Of a stretch of 64,000 nucleotides of DNA, positions 1-10,831 are shown piece by piece. The DNA is taken from assembly GCA_034769895.1 (NCBI GenBank), contig CM068372.1, positions 437,228,958-437,292,957 on the forward strand, written 5' to 3'. The notes under the pieces are model-generated. The model was not told the DNA's origin. It saw only the letters and a list, made by a program, of their open reading frames with translations, and did not search any database. The stretch's first letter is position 1. Each line of letters opens with the position of its first letter. The position numbers were made by a program, and so were the translations under genes. This stretch comes from Magicicada septendecula. Lineage: Eukaryota > Arthropoda > Insecta > Hemiptera > Cicadidae.

Positions 1-3000
1 TCCAAGTCCGCGTGTCACTGGTCAGTTCAAAGAAGGAAATTAATAAATTCCAACTTTTCGCTGCTCAAGACATAAGGAATTTGTATTAAGTTTATATTTT
101 CTGTCAAGATATCGTATATACGGATGTCATACGTTACGTGCATTCTTTAAAAAATATATTCCAAGTCCGCGTGTCACTGGTCAGTTCAAAGAAGGAAATT
201 AATAAATTCCAACTTTTCGCTGCTCAAGACATAAGGAATTTGTATTATGTTTATATTTTCTGTCAAGATATCGTATATACGGATGTCATACGTTACGTGC
301 ATTCTTTAAAAAATATATTCCAAGTCCGCGTGTCACTGTTCAGTTCAAAGAAGGAAATTAATAAATTCCAACTTTTCGCTGCTCAAGAGATAAGGAATTT
401 GTTTGAAGTTTATATTTTCTGTCAAGATATCGTATATAGGGATGTCATACGTTACGTGCATTCTTTAAAAAAAATATTCCAAATCCGCGTGTCACTGGTC
501 AGTTCAAAGAAGGAAATTAATAAATTCCAACTTTTCGCTGCTCAAGACATAAGGAATTTGTATTATGTTTATATTTTCTGTCAAGACATCGTATATACGG
601 ATGTCATACGTTACGTGCATTCTTTAAAAAATATATTCCAAGTCCGCGTGTCACTGGTCAGTTCAAAGAAGGAAATTAATAAATTCCAACTTTTCGCTGC
701 TCAAGACATAAGGAATTTGTATTATGTTTATATTTTCTGTCAAGATATCGTATATACGGATGTCATACGTTACGTGCATTCTTTAAAAAATATATTCCAA
801 GTCCGCGTGTCACTGGTCAGTTCAAAGAAGGAAATTAATAAATTCCAACTTTTCGCTGCTCAAGACATAAGGAATTTGTATTATGTTTATATTTTCTGTC
901 AAGATATCGTATATACGGATGTCATACGTTACGTGCATTCTTTAAAAAATATTTTCCAAGTCCGCGTGTCACTGGTCAGTTCAAAGAAGGAAATTAATAA
1001 ATTCCAACTTTTCGCTGCTCAAGACATAAGAAATTTGTATTAAGTTTATATTTTCTGTCAAGATATCGTATATACGGATGTCATACGTTACGTGCATTCT
1101 TTAAAAAATATATTCCAAGTCCGCGTGTCACTGGTCAGTTCAAAGAAGGAAATTAATAAATTCCAACTTTTCGCTGCTCAAGACATAAGGAATTTGTATT
1201 AAGTTTATATTTTCTGTCAAGATATCGTATATACGGATGTCATACGTTACGTGCATTCTTTAAAAAATATATTCCAAGTCCGCGTGTCACTGGTCAGTTC
1301 AAAGAAGGAAATTAATAAATTCCAACTTTTCGCTGCTCAAGACATAAGGAATTTGTATTATGTTTATATTTTCTGTCAAGATATCGTATATAGGGATGTC
1401 ATACGTTACGTGCATTCTTTAAAAAAAATATTCCAAGTCCGCGTGTCACTGGTCAGTTCAAAGAAGGAAATTAATAAATTCCAACTTTTCGCTGCTCAAG
1501 ACATAAGGAATTTGTTTTATGTTTATATTTTCTGTCAAGATATCGTATATACGGATGTCATACGTTACGTGCATTCTTTAAAAAATATATTCCAAGTCCG
1601 CGTGTCACTGGTCAGTTCAAAGAAGGAAATTAATAAATTCCAAATTTTCGCTGCTCAAGACATAAGGAATTTGTATTATGTTTATATTTTCTGTCAAGAT
1701 ATCGTATATACGGATGTCATACGTTACGTGCATTCTTTAAAAAATATATTCCAAGTCCGCGTGTCACTGGTCAGTTCAAAGAAGGAAATTAATAAATTCC
1801 AACTTTTCGCTGCTCAAGACATAAGGAATTTGTATTAAGTTTATATTTTCTGTCAAGATATCGTATATACGGATGTCATACGTTACGTGCATTCTTTAAA
1901 AAATATATTCCAAGTCCGCGTGTCACTGGTCAGTTCAAAGAAGGAAATTAATAAATTCCAACTTTTCGCTGCTCAAGACATAAGGAATTTGTATTAAGTT
2001 TATATTTTCTGTCAAGATATCGTATATACGGATGTCATACGTTACGTGCATTCTTTAAAAAATATATTCCAAGTCCGCGTGTCACTGGTCAGTTCAAAGA
2101 AGGAAATTAATAAATTCCAACTTTTCGCTGCTCAAGACATAAGGAATTTGTATTATGTTTATATTTTCTGTCAAGATATCGTATATACGGATGTCATACG
2201 TTACGTGCATTCTTTAAAAAATATATTCCAAGTCCGCGTGTCACTGGTCAGTTCAAAGAAGGAAATTAATAAATTCCAACTTTTCGCTGCTCAAGACATA
2301 AGGAATTTGTATTAAGTTTATATTTTCTGTCAAGATATCGTATATACGGATGTCATACGTTACTTGCATTCTTTAAAAAATAAATTCCGAGTCCGCGTGT
2401 CACTGCTCAGTTGAAAGAAAGAAATTAATAAATTCCAACTTTTCGCTGCTCAAGACATAAGGAATTTGTATTATGTTTATATTTTCTGTCAAGATATCGT
2501 ATATACGGATGTCATACGTTACGTGCATTCTTTAAAAAATATATTCCAAGTCCGCGTGTCACTGGTCAGTTCAAAGAAGGAAATTAATAAATTCCAACTT
2601 TTCGCTGCTCAAGACATAAGGAATTTGTATTATGTTTATATTTTCTGTCAAGATATCGTATATACGGATGTCATACGTTACGTGCATTCTTTAAAAAATA
2701 TATTCCAAGTCCGCGTGTCACTGGTCAGTTCAAAGAAGGAAATTAATAAATTCCAACTTTTCGCTGCTCAAGACATAAGGAATTTGTATTAAGTTTATAT
2801 TTTCTGTCAAGATATCGTATATACGCATGTCATACGTTACTTGCATTCTTTAAAAAATAAATTCCGAGTCCGCGTGTCACTGCTCAGTTGAAAGAAAGAA
2901 ATTAATAAATTCCAACTTTTCGCTGCTCAAGACATAAGGAATTTGTATTATGTTTATATTTTCTGTCAAGATATCGTATATACGGATGTCATACGTTACG

Positions 3001-3219
3001 TGCATTCTTTAAAAAATATATTCCAAGTCCGCGTGTCACTGGTCAGTTCAAAGAAGGAAATTAATAAATTCCAACTTTTCGCTGCTCAAGACATAAGGAA
3101 TTTGTATTATGTTTATATTTTCTGTCAAGATATCGTATATACGGATGTCATACGTTACGTGCATTCTTTAAAAAATATATTCCAAGTCCGCGTGTCACTG
3201 GTCAGTTCAAAGAAGGAAA
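1..3219. repeat. 159-bp tandem satellite array (about 20 copies)
   Basis: Unit boundaries recur every 159 bp (for example at 138, 297, 456, 615, 774, 1251, 2046 and 3159). Most copies differ by only a few bases. Because 159 is 53 codons, one frame stays open through neighbouring copies wherever the variable position reads TAT rather than TAA, which gives long apparent ORFs with no ATG at their heads. I treat these as satellite artefacts, not proteins. Variants recur at multiples of the unit: a diverged monomer at 2343-2450 and again 477 bp later, and a TAGGG variant at about 431 and again 954 bp later. These suggest 3-mer and 6-mer higher-order amplification. The array runs off the left window edge and ends abruptly at about 3219 in a GA-rich stretch. 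Confidence 0.95.
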
Positions 3220-4344
3220 GACAGAGAGAGAGCGAGTGAGGGAAAAATGAAATTTCTTAATGATTAATTGATTATATGGTAAAAAAAATTTCGAAAATTC
3301 TTGTGTGTTAATTTTGATTGGTGCAATTGAAATTTCATGCATACTATTTTCATGCCTGCGCCGAGGATCGTTATTACCGATTTTCTTGGAAAATTGATCA
3401 TCCTCGTCGGCTTTCTATTTCGCGATTCTTGTAAAAGGAGAGATAGAGGCTTTTCGCTTCGCGCCGTTTAAAGTGAACGCGTTACAATAAAAATCGCGAA
3501 ATCATATTTTTAATTTGCGGAAGTACTGTAAATAGAGCTACTATATGTACATCATTATTAGTTTTTTGTGCATTGTTGTGAACAAAAAAACATTGATGAA
3601 AATTTCGATTAAAATTTGTTGGAATACCTATTTTAATTGTACTTTCGCCTGACGTTTGATGGTGGAATCTTCAAAAATTTTTACTATTTTTATTCAATAT
3701 TGTTGGATTTTTACTGTAATTGCCAGATCATATTTTTTCCTGAATACATCAACTTGGACATCCATTTCAAAAACAAAAGTAGTTATTACAATACCTCATA
3801 TTTTAAATAGAAATATTTTTAATCTATCACTTATAGACATCTAAAAAAAAATTATCAAAAAAAATGTTTTTTTTTGCAGGCTTCAAAGTAGACTTTACTT
3901 ACCAACTTTAATCACCAACTTTGTCATTGTATCTTAGCCTACGCGCATATCCTTATTCTCGCGGAATAAACTCCTTCAAGATTAGAATAATGATTGCTTA
4001 CATTTGATACAACCCGTTTATAATTCACACCGCGCATTTCGGCTAATTAAGTTCTCGTGCGTTTCATTAATAGTAGTTATGAAATTGATCATTCAAACGG
4101 CGCGCGGCTCATTCGAAAATCATCTCGTACTTCATTATACCATTTAATATACTACAATTACACCCGCAATCAATATTCAAAAACTGATCGAATACTTTCG
4201 AGAAAACAAATCAAGGCCGCGCAGACTTATTAACGACTTGTAAAAAACTTTCATTACGCATGATCAAATTCTTATTAATAGGCGCAAGAGGCGAACTCGC
4301 TGTTTTATCGCGCTATAAATATAATAATATTAACGCCATTTTCC
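3220..4344. other. Unassigned AT-rich spacer
   Basis: No recognisable coding or repeat homology. A less AT-rich patch with several CpGs lies at about 3355-3490. An ORF of about 60 codons at 3656-3844 has no recognisable family and is probably chance. Confidence 0.5.
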
Positions 4345-4629
4345 ATGTGCTTATACAAAGGACTGCAAACAGAACTTTGTAAAGAATTCGCTAGGAAAAA
4401 CCATAATCTTTATATTGATAATTTCTGCAATTCCTTCCCACTGATGCTCACCCTAAAACAAAATGGATTTCTTGCATGTGGTACTGCAATTGAAAAATTT
4501 AAATTGATAAAACGAGGAGAATATGCCTGGAAACAGACAGATGATGGTATTATAGCATTCAGATGGAAGGACAAGAAATGTGTCAATTTTCTTTCAAATT
4601 ATCATAGTATAATCCAAAGGATGAAATAA
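4345..4629 (+). pseudogene. piggyBac-type transposase fragment
   Basis: The 94-residue frame resembles the piggyBac (DDE_Tnp_1_7) catalytic core. It has a segment like the second catalytic Asp region (LYIDNFCNSFPL, about residues 22-33), then an ACGT motif, and then RWKDKKCVNFLSNYH (about residues 73-87), which fits the block around the third catalytic Asp. Full piggyBac transposases are about 550-600 residues; the N-terminal domain, first Asp and Cys-rich tail are absent. I found no TTAA-flanked termini. It is a relic; the family assignment rests on motif order and spacing. Confidence 0.75.
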
Positions 4630-5197
4630 GAGTATGTAAAAAAGAGAAGGATGGTAGTATCACTGAATTTTCTTGTTCCAAAATTTTAATTTAACTACAA
4701 TTTAAATATTAATTTTGTTTACAACTTTGATTGTCCAAAGAAAAATTATATAACTGACAGCAAGTCATCAGCCTGTGAGGATTCCTTCAAAACGGTGTCC
4801 ACAATATAGCACAAAAAGATAAGGACTGCTTTAAACGGTTGTATAAACGAGAAGACATTTGGGTTGTAAAGTGAAAAAAAAACATTAAGGGAAGGGTGGG
4901 CAAGATCGTGCACCTCTACTTTTTTGAAGGTGGCTAACATGATCAGGTAAATCGTATCACCCGTTGGTCCTTCTTCTTTCCTAGTTGACACATACTTAAA
5001 GTCACTTCGCTCAGTCTATTCCTCTGCTTTTTATGAGGGCAGTTTCTTTTTTTTTTTAGTAAAAAAATATCGTTTTTTTCTTATAAATTGCAAAAAATAA
5101 GGTTTTTAGGCATGCTAGTATTTTATGAGTTGCACGAAGTTTTTATTAAAATATAACAGTTTTGTACAAATGTACTACTGACCCCCTCCAAAATATC
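4630..5197. other. Unassigned spacer
   Basis: AT-rich with homopolymer runs. An 81-codon ORF on the minus strand (4991-4746) matches no family I recognise. No RNA gene or repeat seen. Confidence 0.4.
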
Positions 5198-5323
5198 TTG
5201 TTTCACGGCATATACCTGGAAAAAGGAAAGTTCAATAGGTATAGGTATAGGTATAGGTCAGGTACCGCGTACAAAAAACAATCATTTGTTTCACGGCATA
5301 TACCTGGAAAAAGGAAAGTTCAA
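5198..5323. repeat. 38-bp direct repeat flanking a short microsatellite
   Basis: The same 38-bp sequence (beginning TTGTTTCACGGCATATACC) occurs at 5198-5235 and 5286-5323. Between them is a short (ATAGGT)n-like run at about 5236-5258. Possibly a small segmental duplication or the edge of an old element. Confidence 0.8.
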
Positions 5324-5792
5324 CAAACATGATACTCATGTATATGTTACTGGCAAAGTATAAAATCCAGGCATTGTATATAATCTCCGGCGAATATCAG
5401 TATTCACATAGTCGCTTGATGTATGTTCGAAATATTTACTAAATATCATTATTCACAAGTGTTGTAGGTAGGTTAGGTTAGAAATAATAATCCGCAGGGG
5501 GAGCGAAGCCCCCCCGCTACGTGAGGGACTCGAAGTTAACACATTTGCAATTTTTTACATTTAATTGAAAAAAATTGCAATTTTTTTTGTTTTTGTTATT
5601 CATTTACTAGTTTTGATTTTAAACATTGTCAGAGTAACACAACATAAAGGCACTTTATCGTAGAAAGTATTAAATTTTTCAACATTTTAAAATATGTAAC
5701 ACATGTTTTAATACGTACTGTTATCAAAGCACACATAAAATTTTATTATTATTTTTTTTGGTATCTTATCTTGTGGTTTTTTTTTTAGCATT
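5324..5792. other. Unassigned spacer with short TTAGG-like motif
   Basis: Contains GGTTAGGTTAG at about 5472-5482, too short to be a telomere array, and a GC-rich hairpin-like stretch at about 5495-5525. No coding signal. Confidence 0.4.
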
Positions 5793-8408
5793 ATGGACCG
5801 CCATAAAACACAAACTAATCGACATAAAAAGAAAAAGGAGTTCAAAAGCGGCAGTGCAAAACGAAAGATTGCAGAAGAAAAAGGAAAAAGAATGAAGAAG
5901 TCATAGCTAAATCACGACGTATGACCGACTATATAATGAAGTGTAAGCCAACTTCATCTGTTGCTCCTGAAAACAACGTAGGCCTAGATGATGATGCACG
6001 TGCACTTTCAAGTGTCAGCCCTAGCCAGCCCAAAAACTTTGAAGACTACGAAATGGTAAGTTAAGTTCTATGCTAACAAGCCTTCAGGCTTCTGTAAAAA
6101 ATATAAATGATGTCGAGCCTTTGTGCCGAAATCGCTGTTACAGTTTAATGCCCTGTGGTTTAAAATGAAGCAACCAGTCAACCACGACAACTCAATAACT
6201 TTTTATAACCCAAAACGTCTTTTTTAATGTTAATTTAGTTTATTTTCTGGTTTTACCAATTTTTATAATGTTCGTATTTTTTCAGGTTCCAGAAAATTCA
6301 GCAGAGATGTCATCACCACCTGCGAAATCTCCTGATCTTGAACCTGCTTTAAGAAAAAGTGTTTCCTTGGAAAATGACATTGGGAAGTGGCTGGAATTTA
6401 TGACACTTGGTGATATTGATTATTGCATTAAAATGGGCGTCACAGCACTTCAGAACTGTGACGGTAATCTATTCGATAGCAAATGTTTAAAACAATGTGA
6501 TACAGGTAAAGGATCTGAGAAAATGTTTACAAGAAAATGGCAAACAAGTTTTTTTGTGCGAAAGACCCGAAACGACGAAACCATAAAACGTTCGTGGCTA
6601 TGTTTTTCTCCCAGCAATGGTCTAGTATACTGCTATGTCTGCAAACGTTTCTCCCCAGCACACTCGCAGTTTACTCATGGCGGCTTTTGTGATTGGAAAA
6701 ATGCTACCTCACGTCTGATTGAACACGAAACCTCCAAAAACCATTTGAATGCTGTAATTAATTTTGCAGGATGCTCTAAAAAAATGGGCGTATCGATCAA
6801 GAACTGACTCGACAAGCAGAAGACATAGCTAAATACTGGCGAAAAGTTCTCAGGAGATTGATAAGTGTGATAGTTTTCATCAGTGAAAGAGGTCTAGCAT
6901 TTAGAGGAGAAAATGAAACACTTGGGTACCGAGAAATGGTAATTATCTGGGAATACTGGAGCTTGTAGCAGAGTACGATGAGTTTTTGAGAGACCATATA
7001 AAAGCACATGGAAACCGTGGAAGTGGCCACACAAACTATCTATCATCGACGATTTGCGAGGAAGTTGTGCAAATAATTGGCAAACAAGATTTTAATGAAG
7101 TTATCTCTCGTATCAAGCAGTCAAAGTACTACTCCATATCTCTAGACTCAACTCCAGATGAAGGTCACGTTGATCAGCTTAGTTTGATGTTTAGATATTT
7201 AGAGGAGTACGCCCCTGTTGAAAGATTTGTAACATTTATGCCTAATCAGGGCCACAAAGCTAAAGTTTCAAGGCTTGAATAATTTTTTAGAAGAGAACGA
7301 CTTGGACATTAAAGACTGCCATAGCCAGTCTTACGATAATACTTCTTCAATTCTTCAATGAGCGGAAAGTACAATGGTCTTCAAGCGTTAGTACTAAAAG
7401 AAAATAATTTAGCAATTTGGGTACCTTGCGCTGGACACACACTCAATCTTGTTGTGCAAGCTGCAGCCGGTTGCTGTCTGAGTGCTGTAAGCTTTTTCGA
7501 TTTTTTGGAAGAACATTTTGTATATTTTACCGCCTCAACTAACAGGTATAAGATTCTAACTGATTGCTTGAAAAAAAGGAGAAACTGACAATCGCATTCT
7601 AGTGCCAAAAAGGACAACAACACCCCGGTGGTCATGCCGAGCAGATGCTACAAAAGCCCTCAGAATAAAAAATGCACTTGTTGAAATTTCAGAGGACGAA
7701 GAAGATTCAGGTAAATCACGAGTCACTGCTCTAGGTTTGTACAATAAGATGCTAAAGATGGAAACAGGGCTGTACACAGTATTTTGGGATGACATTTTGG
7801 GTCAAGTGAACAAAACTAGCGAAACACTACAAAACCCGAGAATGGATGTAAACACAGCTGCCTCAATACTGACATCGCTAAAAAGCTTCATAGAAAGTAA
7901 ACGGGACAGCTTCAAAGAGTATGAGGAGAACGCTACTAAGTTAACGGAATATGACTATGAGAGTGAAACAAAGTGCAAACGCAGAACAAATGTACGTTTA
8001 GCCCCTCTAGATTGTGCGCAAGCTCCTGAAGTTGATTTGACATCGTCGGATAAATTTCGAACCCAGAGTTTCATTCCAGTTATAGATGAACTTGAAAGTG
8101 CATTGCGGAAGAGACTTGAGGTATACAAACTTGTTCACACGTGTTTTGGGTTTCTTAACAAATTGGACACACTTTCTAATGAAGAAGTATTAGCAGCAGC
8201 TCAAAACTTGGGAGACACGTGTAACAGTGACCTAGATGACCGATTGGGAAACGAACTTTTACAGTTCAAGACTTTTTCTATTCAGTTTCAATCAGACTAT
8301 GAAAAAATAGTAACCGAATTTTTAAAAATTCCATACCTCCCCCCCCCCCCCGGAGGGCCCACACCACAGGTTGAGCCTAGGGGCCTACAGATCCTAAATC
8401 CGGCCCTG
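5793..8408 (+). pseudogene. hAT transposase gene with TTF-type zinc finger, broken and truncated
   Basis: Exon 1 runs from an ATG at 5793 to 6055 (Lys/Arg-rich N terminus), followed by a consensus GTAAG donor at 6056 and a TTTTTTCAG acceptor ending at 6285. Exon 2 continues in phase. The TTF-type zinc-binding region lies at about 6580-6770 (motifs LVYCYVCKRF and HETSKNHLNAV). Downstream blocks at about 6990-7590 match hAT proteins related to ZMYM/KIAA1586-like genes: YSISLDSTPDEGHVDQLS (first catalytic Asp region) and PCAGHTLNLVVQAA. Frameshifts or stops occur near 5905, 6807, 7280, 7330 and 7588. The C-terminal dimerisation block is missing: coding ends at about 8338 in a poly-C run, followed by a hAT-like right terminus (reverse complement of CAGGGCCGGAT) ending at 8408. 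No matching left terminus was found. Confidence 0.8.
6056..6285 (+). other. Probable intron of the hAT transposase gene
   Basis: GTAAGT-type donor at 6056 and TTTTTTCAG acceptor at 6277-6285. The 230-bp segment separates two in-phase coding stretches; the last codon before it is ATG and the first after it is GTT. Spliced hAT genes are common in animals. Inferred from sequence only. Confidence 0.6.
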
Positions 8409-9309
8409 ACCAGAAATACTACTCGTTTACTAACTGTGAAAGAAGAGATGAACAATCAAGACAACTACAATACTACTCGTGTTGTCCTACTCTTTTTTCA
8501 TGGATTTCTTCATGAATATGACTAAGTTGACTCAATAATTTCTTCATGACTTAATAGAAACGAGTTGTGTATTGCCAGTAGGTTAAGAGGTTTTCAATTT
8601 ATCCAAGGGCTTAAATTGTTCATAATCACATAGATTCATTTAGTCCGGTTGACAGATATTGCTAACTTGACTTCTTTGCTGGTAAAAGAAATTTCTCATG
8701 GTGGTAAGAATGCAGTCCTTTAACTCACTCTTACTCCATTACTTCCTAAATTTCTGTTGTCATATTGACTTACAATAGAAATTAATGTCATTCAATTTTT
8801 GCTATATATCTTCTTTTCATAGCATCTTATTAAAAAAAAAAATCAACTGATAATCCCTCAGATTGCATGAAATATATTTAAGTGTGATATACCAAGGTTG
8901 GAGTTCAACTGTTTTATCACTCATGTCCCCTATTCCTCTACTGGTGTCTCTTTAGTCCTAGTCAATTAGTCAGCAAAGTGAAAGGGAGTGGGAAAGCCCA
9001 AAAAATAAATGGAAACAACCAAGAACAGGTGTTATTGTTATTATTATCACATGCTATAATAAAGTCAATATTTGTGGTTTACACAATTAATTACAGTGGT
9101 GCATTCATATTCACTTACTGCTTCGATGACATGTATTGTCGACTGATCAGTGAATTTGGGCCCATCTGTGAACACCGGATTGTCACATATCAGAGAAATG
9201 TCATCTCTTATTTTCTTCCTGAAAAATATAAATACTCCTTTATTTTACTTAACAAATTGCTTCCTCATTTCAGTGCAATTAGAAATATCTGTTTATAAAT
9301 ATAATTATT
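8409..9309. other. Unassigned spacer
   Basis: No coding or mobile-element signature recognised. ORFs of 88-106 codons at 8978-9416 look like chance frames; the last overlaps the PLE terminus at 9310. Confidence 0.4.
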
Positions 9310-9368
9310 TCACTACCGACTTGGAACACAAAGTTTTTAAGGGTAAAAACATAAAAGTTTTACCTTAT

Positions 9369-9411
9369 AGCCTGAACTGGTTTTCGCTTTTAAAAAGCTT
9401 CTTCAGTGGCT
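9369..9411 (-). ncRNA. Hammerhead-ribozyme-like motif in PLE-A terminal repeat
   Basis: Read on the minus strand: AGCC, CTGAAGA core, stem II GCTTTT/AAAAGC, GAAA, a tiny stem III (AAC/GTT with a 2-nt loop), a C at the cleavage position, and GGCT closing stem I. Hammerheads with very short stem III are established for Penelope-like retroelements. Activity here is inferred. Further terminal-repeat copies lie at 9985-10090 (degenerate), 20561-20740 and 61131-61170. Confidence 0.5.
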
Positions 9412-9415
9412 TATA

Positions 9416-9984
9416 ATTTATAAGTACAGGTAGCACGGCGGGACATCTTTACCACAGTACTGTGGACCTGACGTGAACACCCTACGTTCAGGATTTTTTA
9501 AAAATTCCACTAATGATGGCACGTTTGGTTTGGAAATAAACCACGGACCACGGCCAAACAGCCCGGATAACTTTAATCATACAATGTATTGGGCAACACT
9601 TTCCTTCAGTCAACCACTACTATACAAGGATGTTAACCCAGGCATTCAATTCTAAAGTCTGAGTCAATCTGCAGCCTAAAGATTGTATCTTGACGTTATG
9701 GTACTGCCCAGGTCTAGTGATGTCCATGTAAAGTAAGCTGCCATCAAATAAGGAAGGTATTGGCCAAAACTATGCTTCAGTCAGCCACTACTATTCGAGG
9801 ATGTTAACTTAGGCATTGAATTTCAAAGGCTGAGTCAACCTGCATGTTAAAGATTGTATCTCGGCTTTCAGACTTAGGATTAACGATTAACAAAATTAAC
9901 AATTAAATTATTCATTAAAAAAATTGGTTAACTTTTTAACTTAATCGTTAAATTTTAAAATGATTAACTTTATAAGTATAACAC
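9416..9984. repeat. Imperfect 170-bp tandem duplication and an inverted repeat
   Basis: The segment starting at about 9588 (ACTACTATACAAGGATGTTAA within it) recurs in diverged form starting at about 9758. To the right, TTAACGATTAA at about 9890 is mirrored by TTAATCGTTAA at about 9945, which can form a hairpin in AT-rich sequence. Origin unknown. Confidence 0.6.
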
Positions 9985-10827
9985 TACTGACTTAGACACA
10001 AAGTTTTATATTGGTAAAAATGTAAAAATTTTACCTTATAGCCTGAACCAGTTTTTGCTTATTATAAGCTTTGACAGAGGCTGCAACTAGGAGAGCTGTC
10101 CGTCTTGTTCTTGGCGATGGCGCCATCTTTTGAAAGATCCATGTTGTGTGTGATATGTTCGAATAAAATGTGTGATTTGAATTGTGTCTGTTCATTTAGG
10201 ATGTTATTTTTATGTGTGTTTGTATATTTCTAGTTGTCCAAGAGTGTCTACTTTTCAGCCTTTTGTGTGTATGTGTAGAGTATCCATGTTACTCTTGGTG
10301 TTTGTGAATGTGTGGTTTGCTTCAATGAGGTGGTTTGCAAAGGTGGATTCAGTAGTGAAGTGTAGTGCCTTTGTGTGTTCAATGTATCTCTGTTTGAAGC
10401 AACGTCCTGTTTGGCTTATGTAGAATTTGTTGCAATCTGAGAAAATTTATTTTGTAAACACCAGGTAGGTCAAGTTTGTTTCGTTCTTTGTGTGTATGTT
10501 CTGTTTTGTGTGTAGTTTTGTATGTGATTCTGTATCCTGCTTCTTTAAATTTGTGGGCTATTTTTCAGTGTGGTTATTGATGTATGTTAGTGTTATGATT
10601 TTGTTATTTTCTGTCTTTGTCTGTTATTTGTTTTGTGTTTTGTCTAGGAGTTTATTGACTATTGTTCTGTTATATCCGTTGGATTCTGCTAGATATTTTA
10701 TCATGTTTAGTTCGTCTTTTTAGACTATTTCATCTAGTGGGATGTTGTTTTGTCTGTGCATCATAGTTCTGAAGACAGCTAGTTTGTGTTGTATTGGATG
10801 ATTGAAGGAGTTGTTTATTAGTGTGTC
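9985..10827 (-). pseudogene. PLE-A C-terminal region: RT thumb/linker and GIY-YIG endonuclease
   Basis: The minus strand encodes, with frameshifts, a block beginning TDTLINNSFNHPIQHKLAVF (about 10825-10765), as in PLE reverse transcriptases after the YVDD region. Further down it encodes an endonuclease tail with TESTFANHL and EANHT motifs (about 10380-10300), matching the plus-strand PLE-A copy at 60808-61016. Penelope endonucleases of the GIY-YIG class nick target DNA to prime reverse transcription. The 3' untranslated region and a degenerate terminal repeat follow to 9985. Confidence 0.75.
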
Positions 10828-10831
10828 AGTT

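Noticed and set aside
1-3219. CRISPR array
   Set aside because: Repeats are head-to-tail without unique spacers, and the context is animal nuclear DNA.
138-3239. Long ORFs with repeated VHSLKNIFQVRVSL-type units
   Set aside because: They follow the 159-bp satellite period, start at non-ATG codons and are cut by a recurrent TAA variant; tandem satellite, not a repeat protein.
4746-4991. Possible downstream pickpocket exon on the minus strand
   Set aside because: A few hydrophobic residues but none of the Cys-rich or TM2 motifs of the family, and no matching splice phase found.
5465-5485. TTAGGTTAG as a telomere remnant
   Set aside because: Only about two units here and at 27612; too short to separate from chance.
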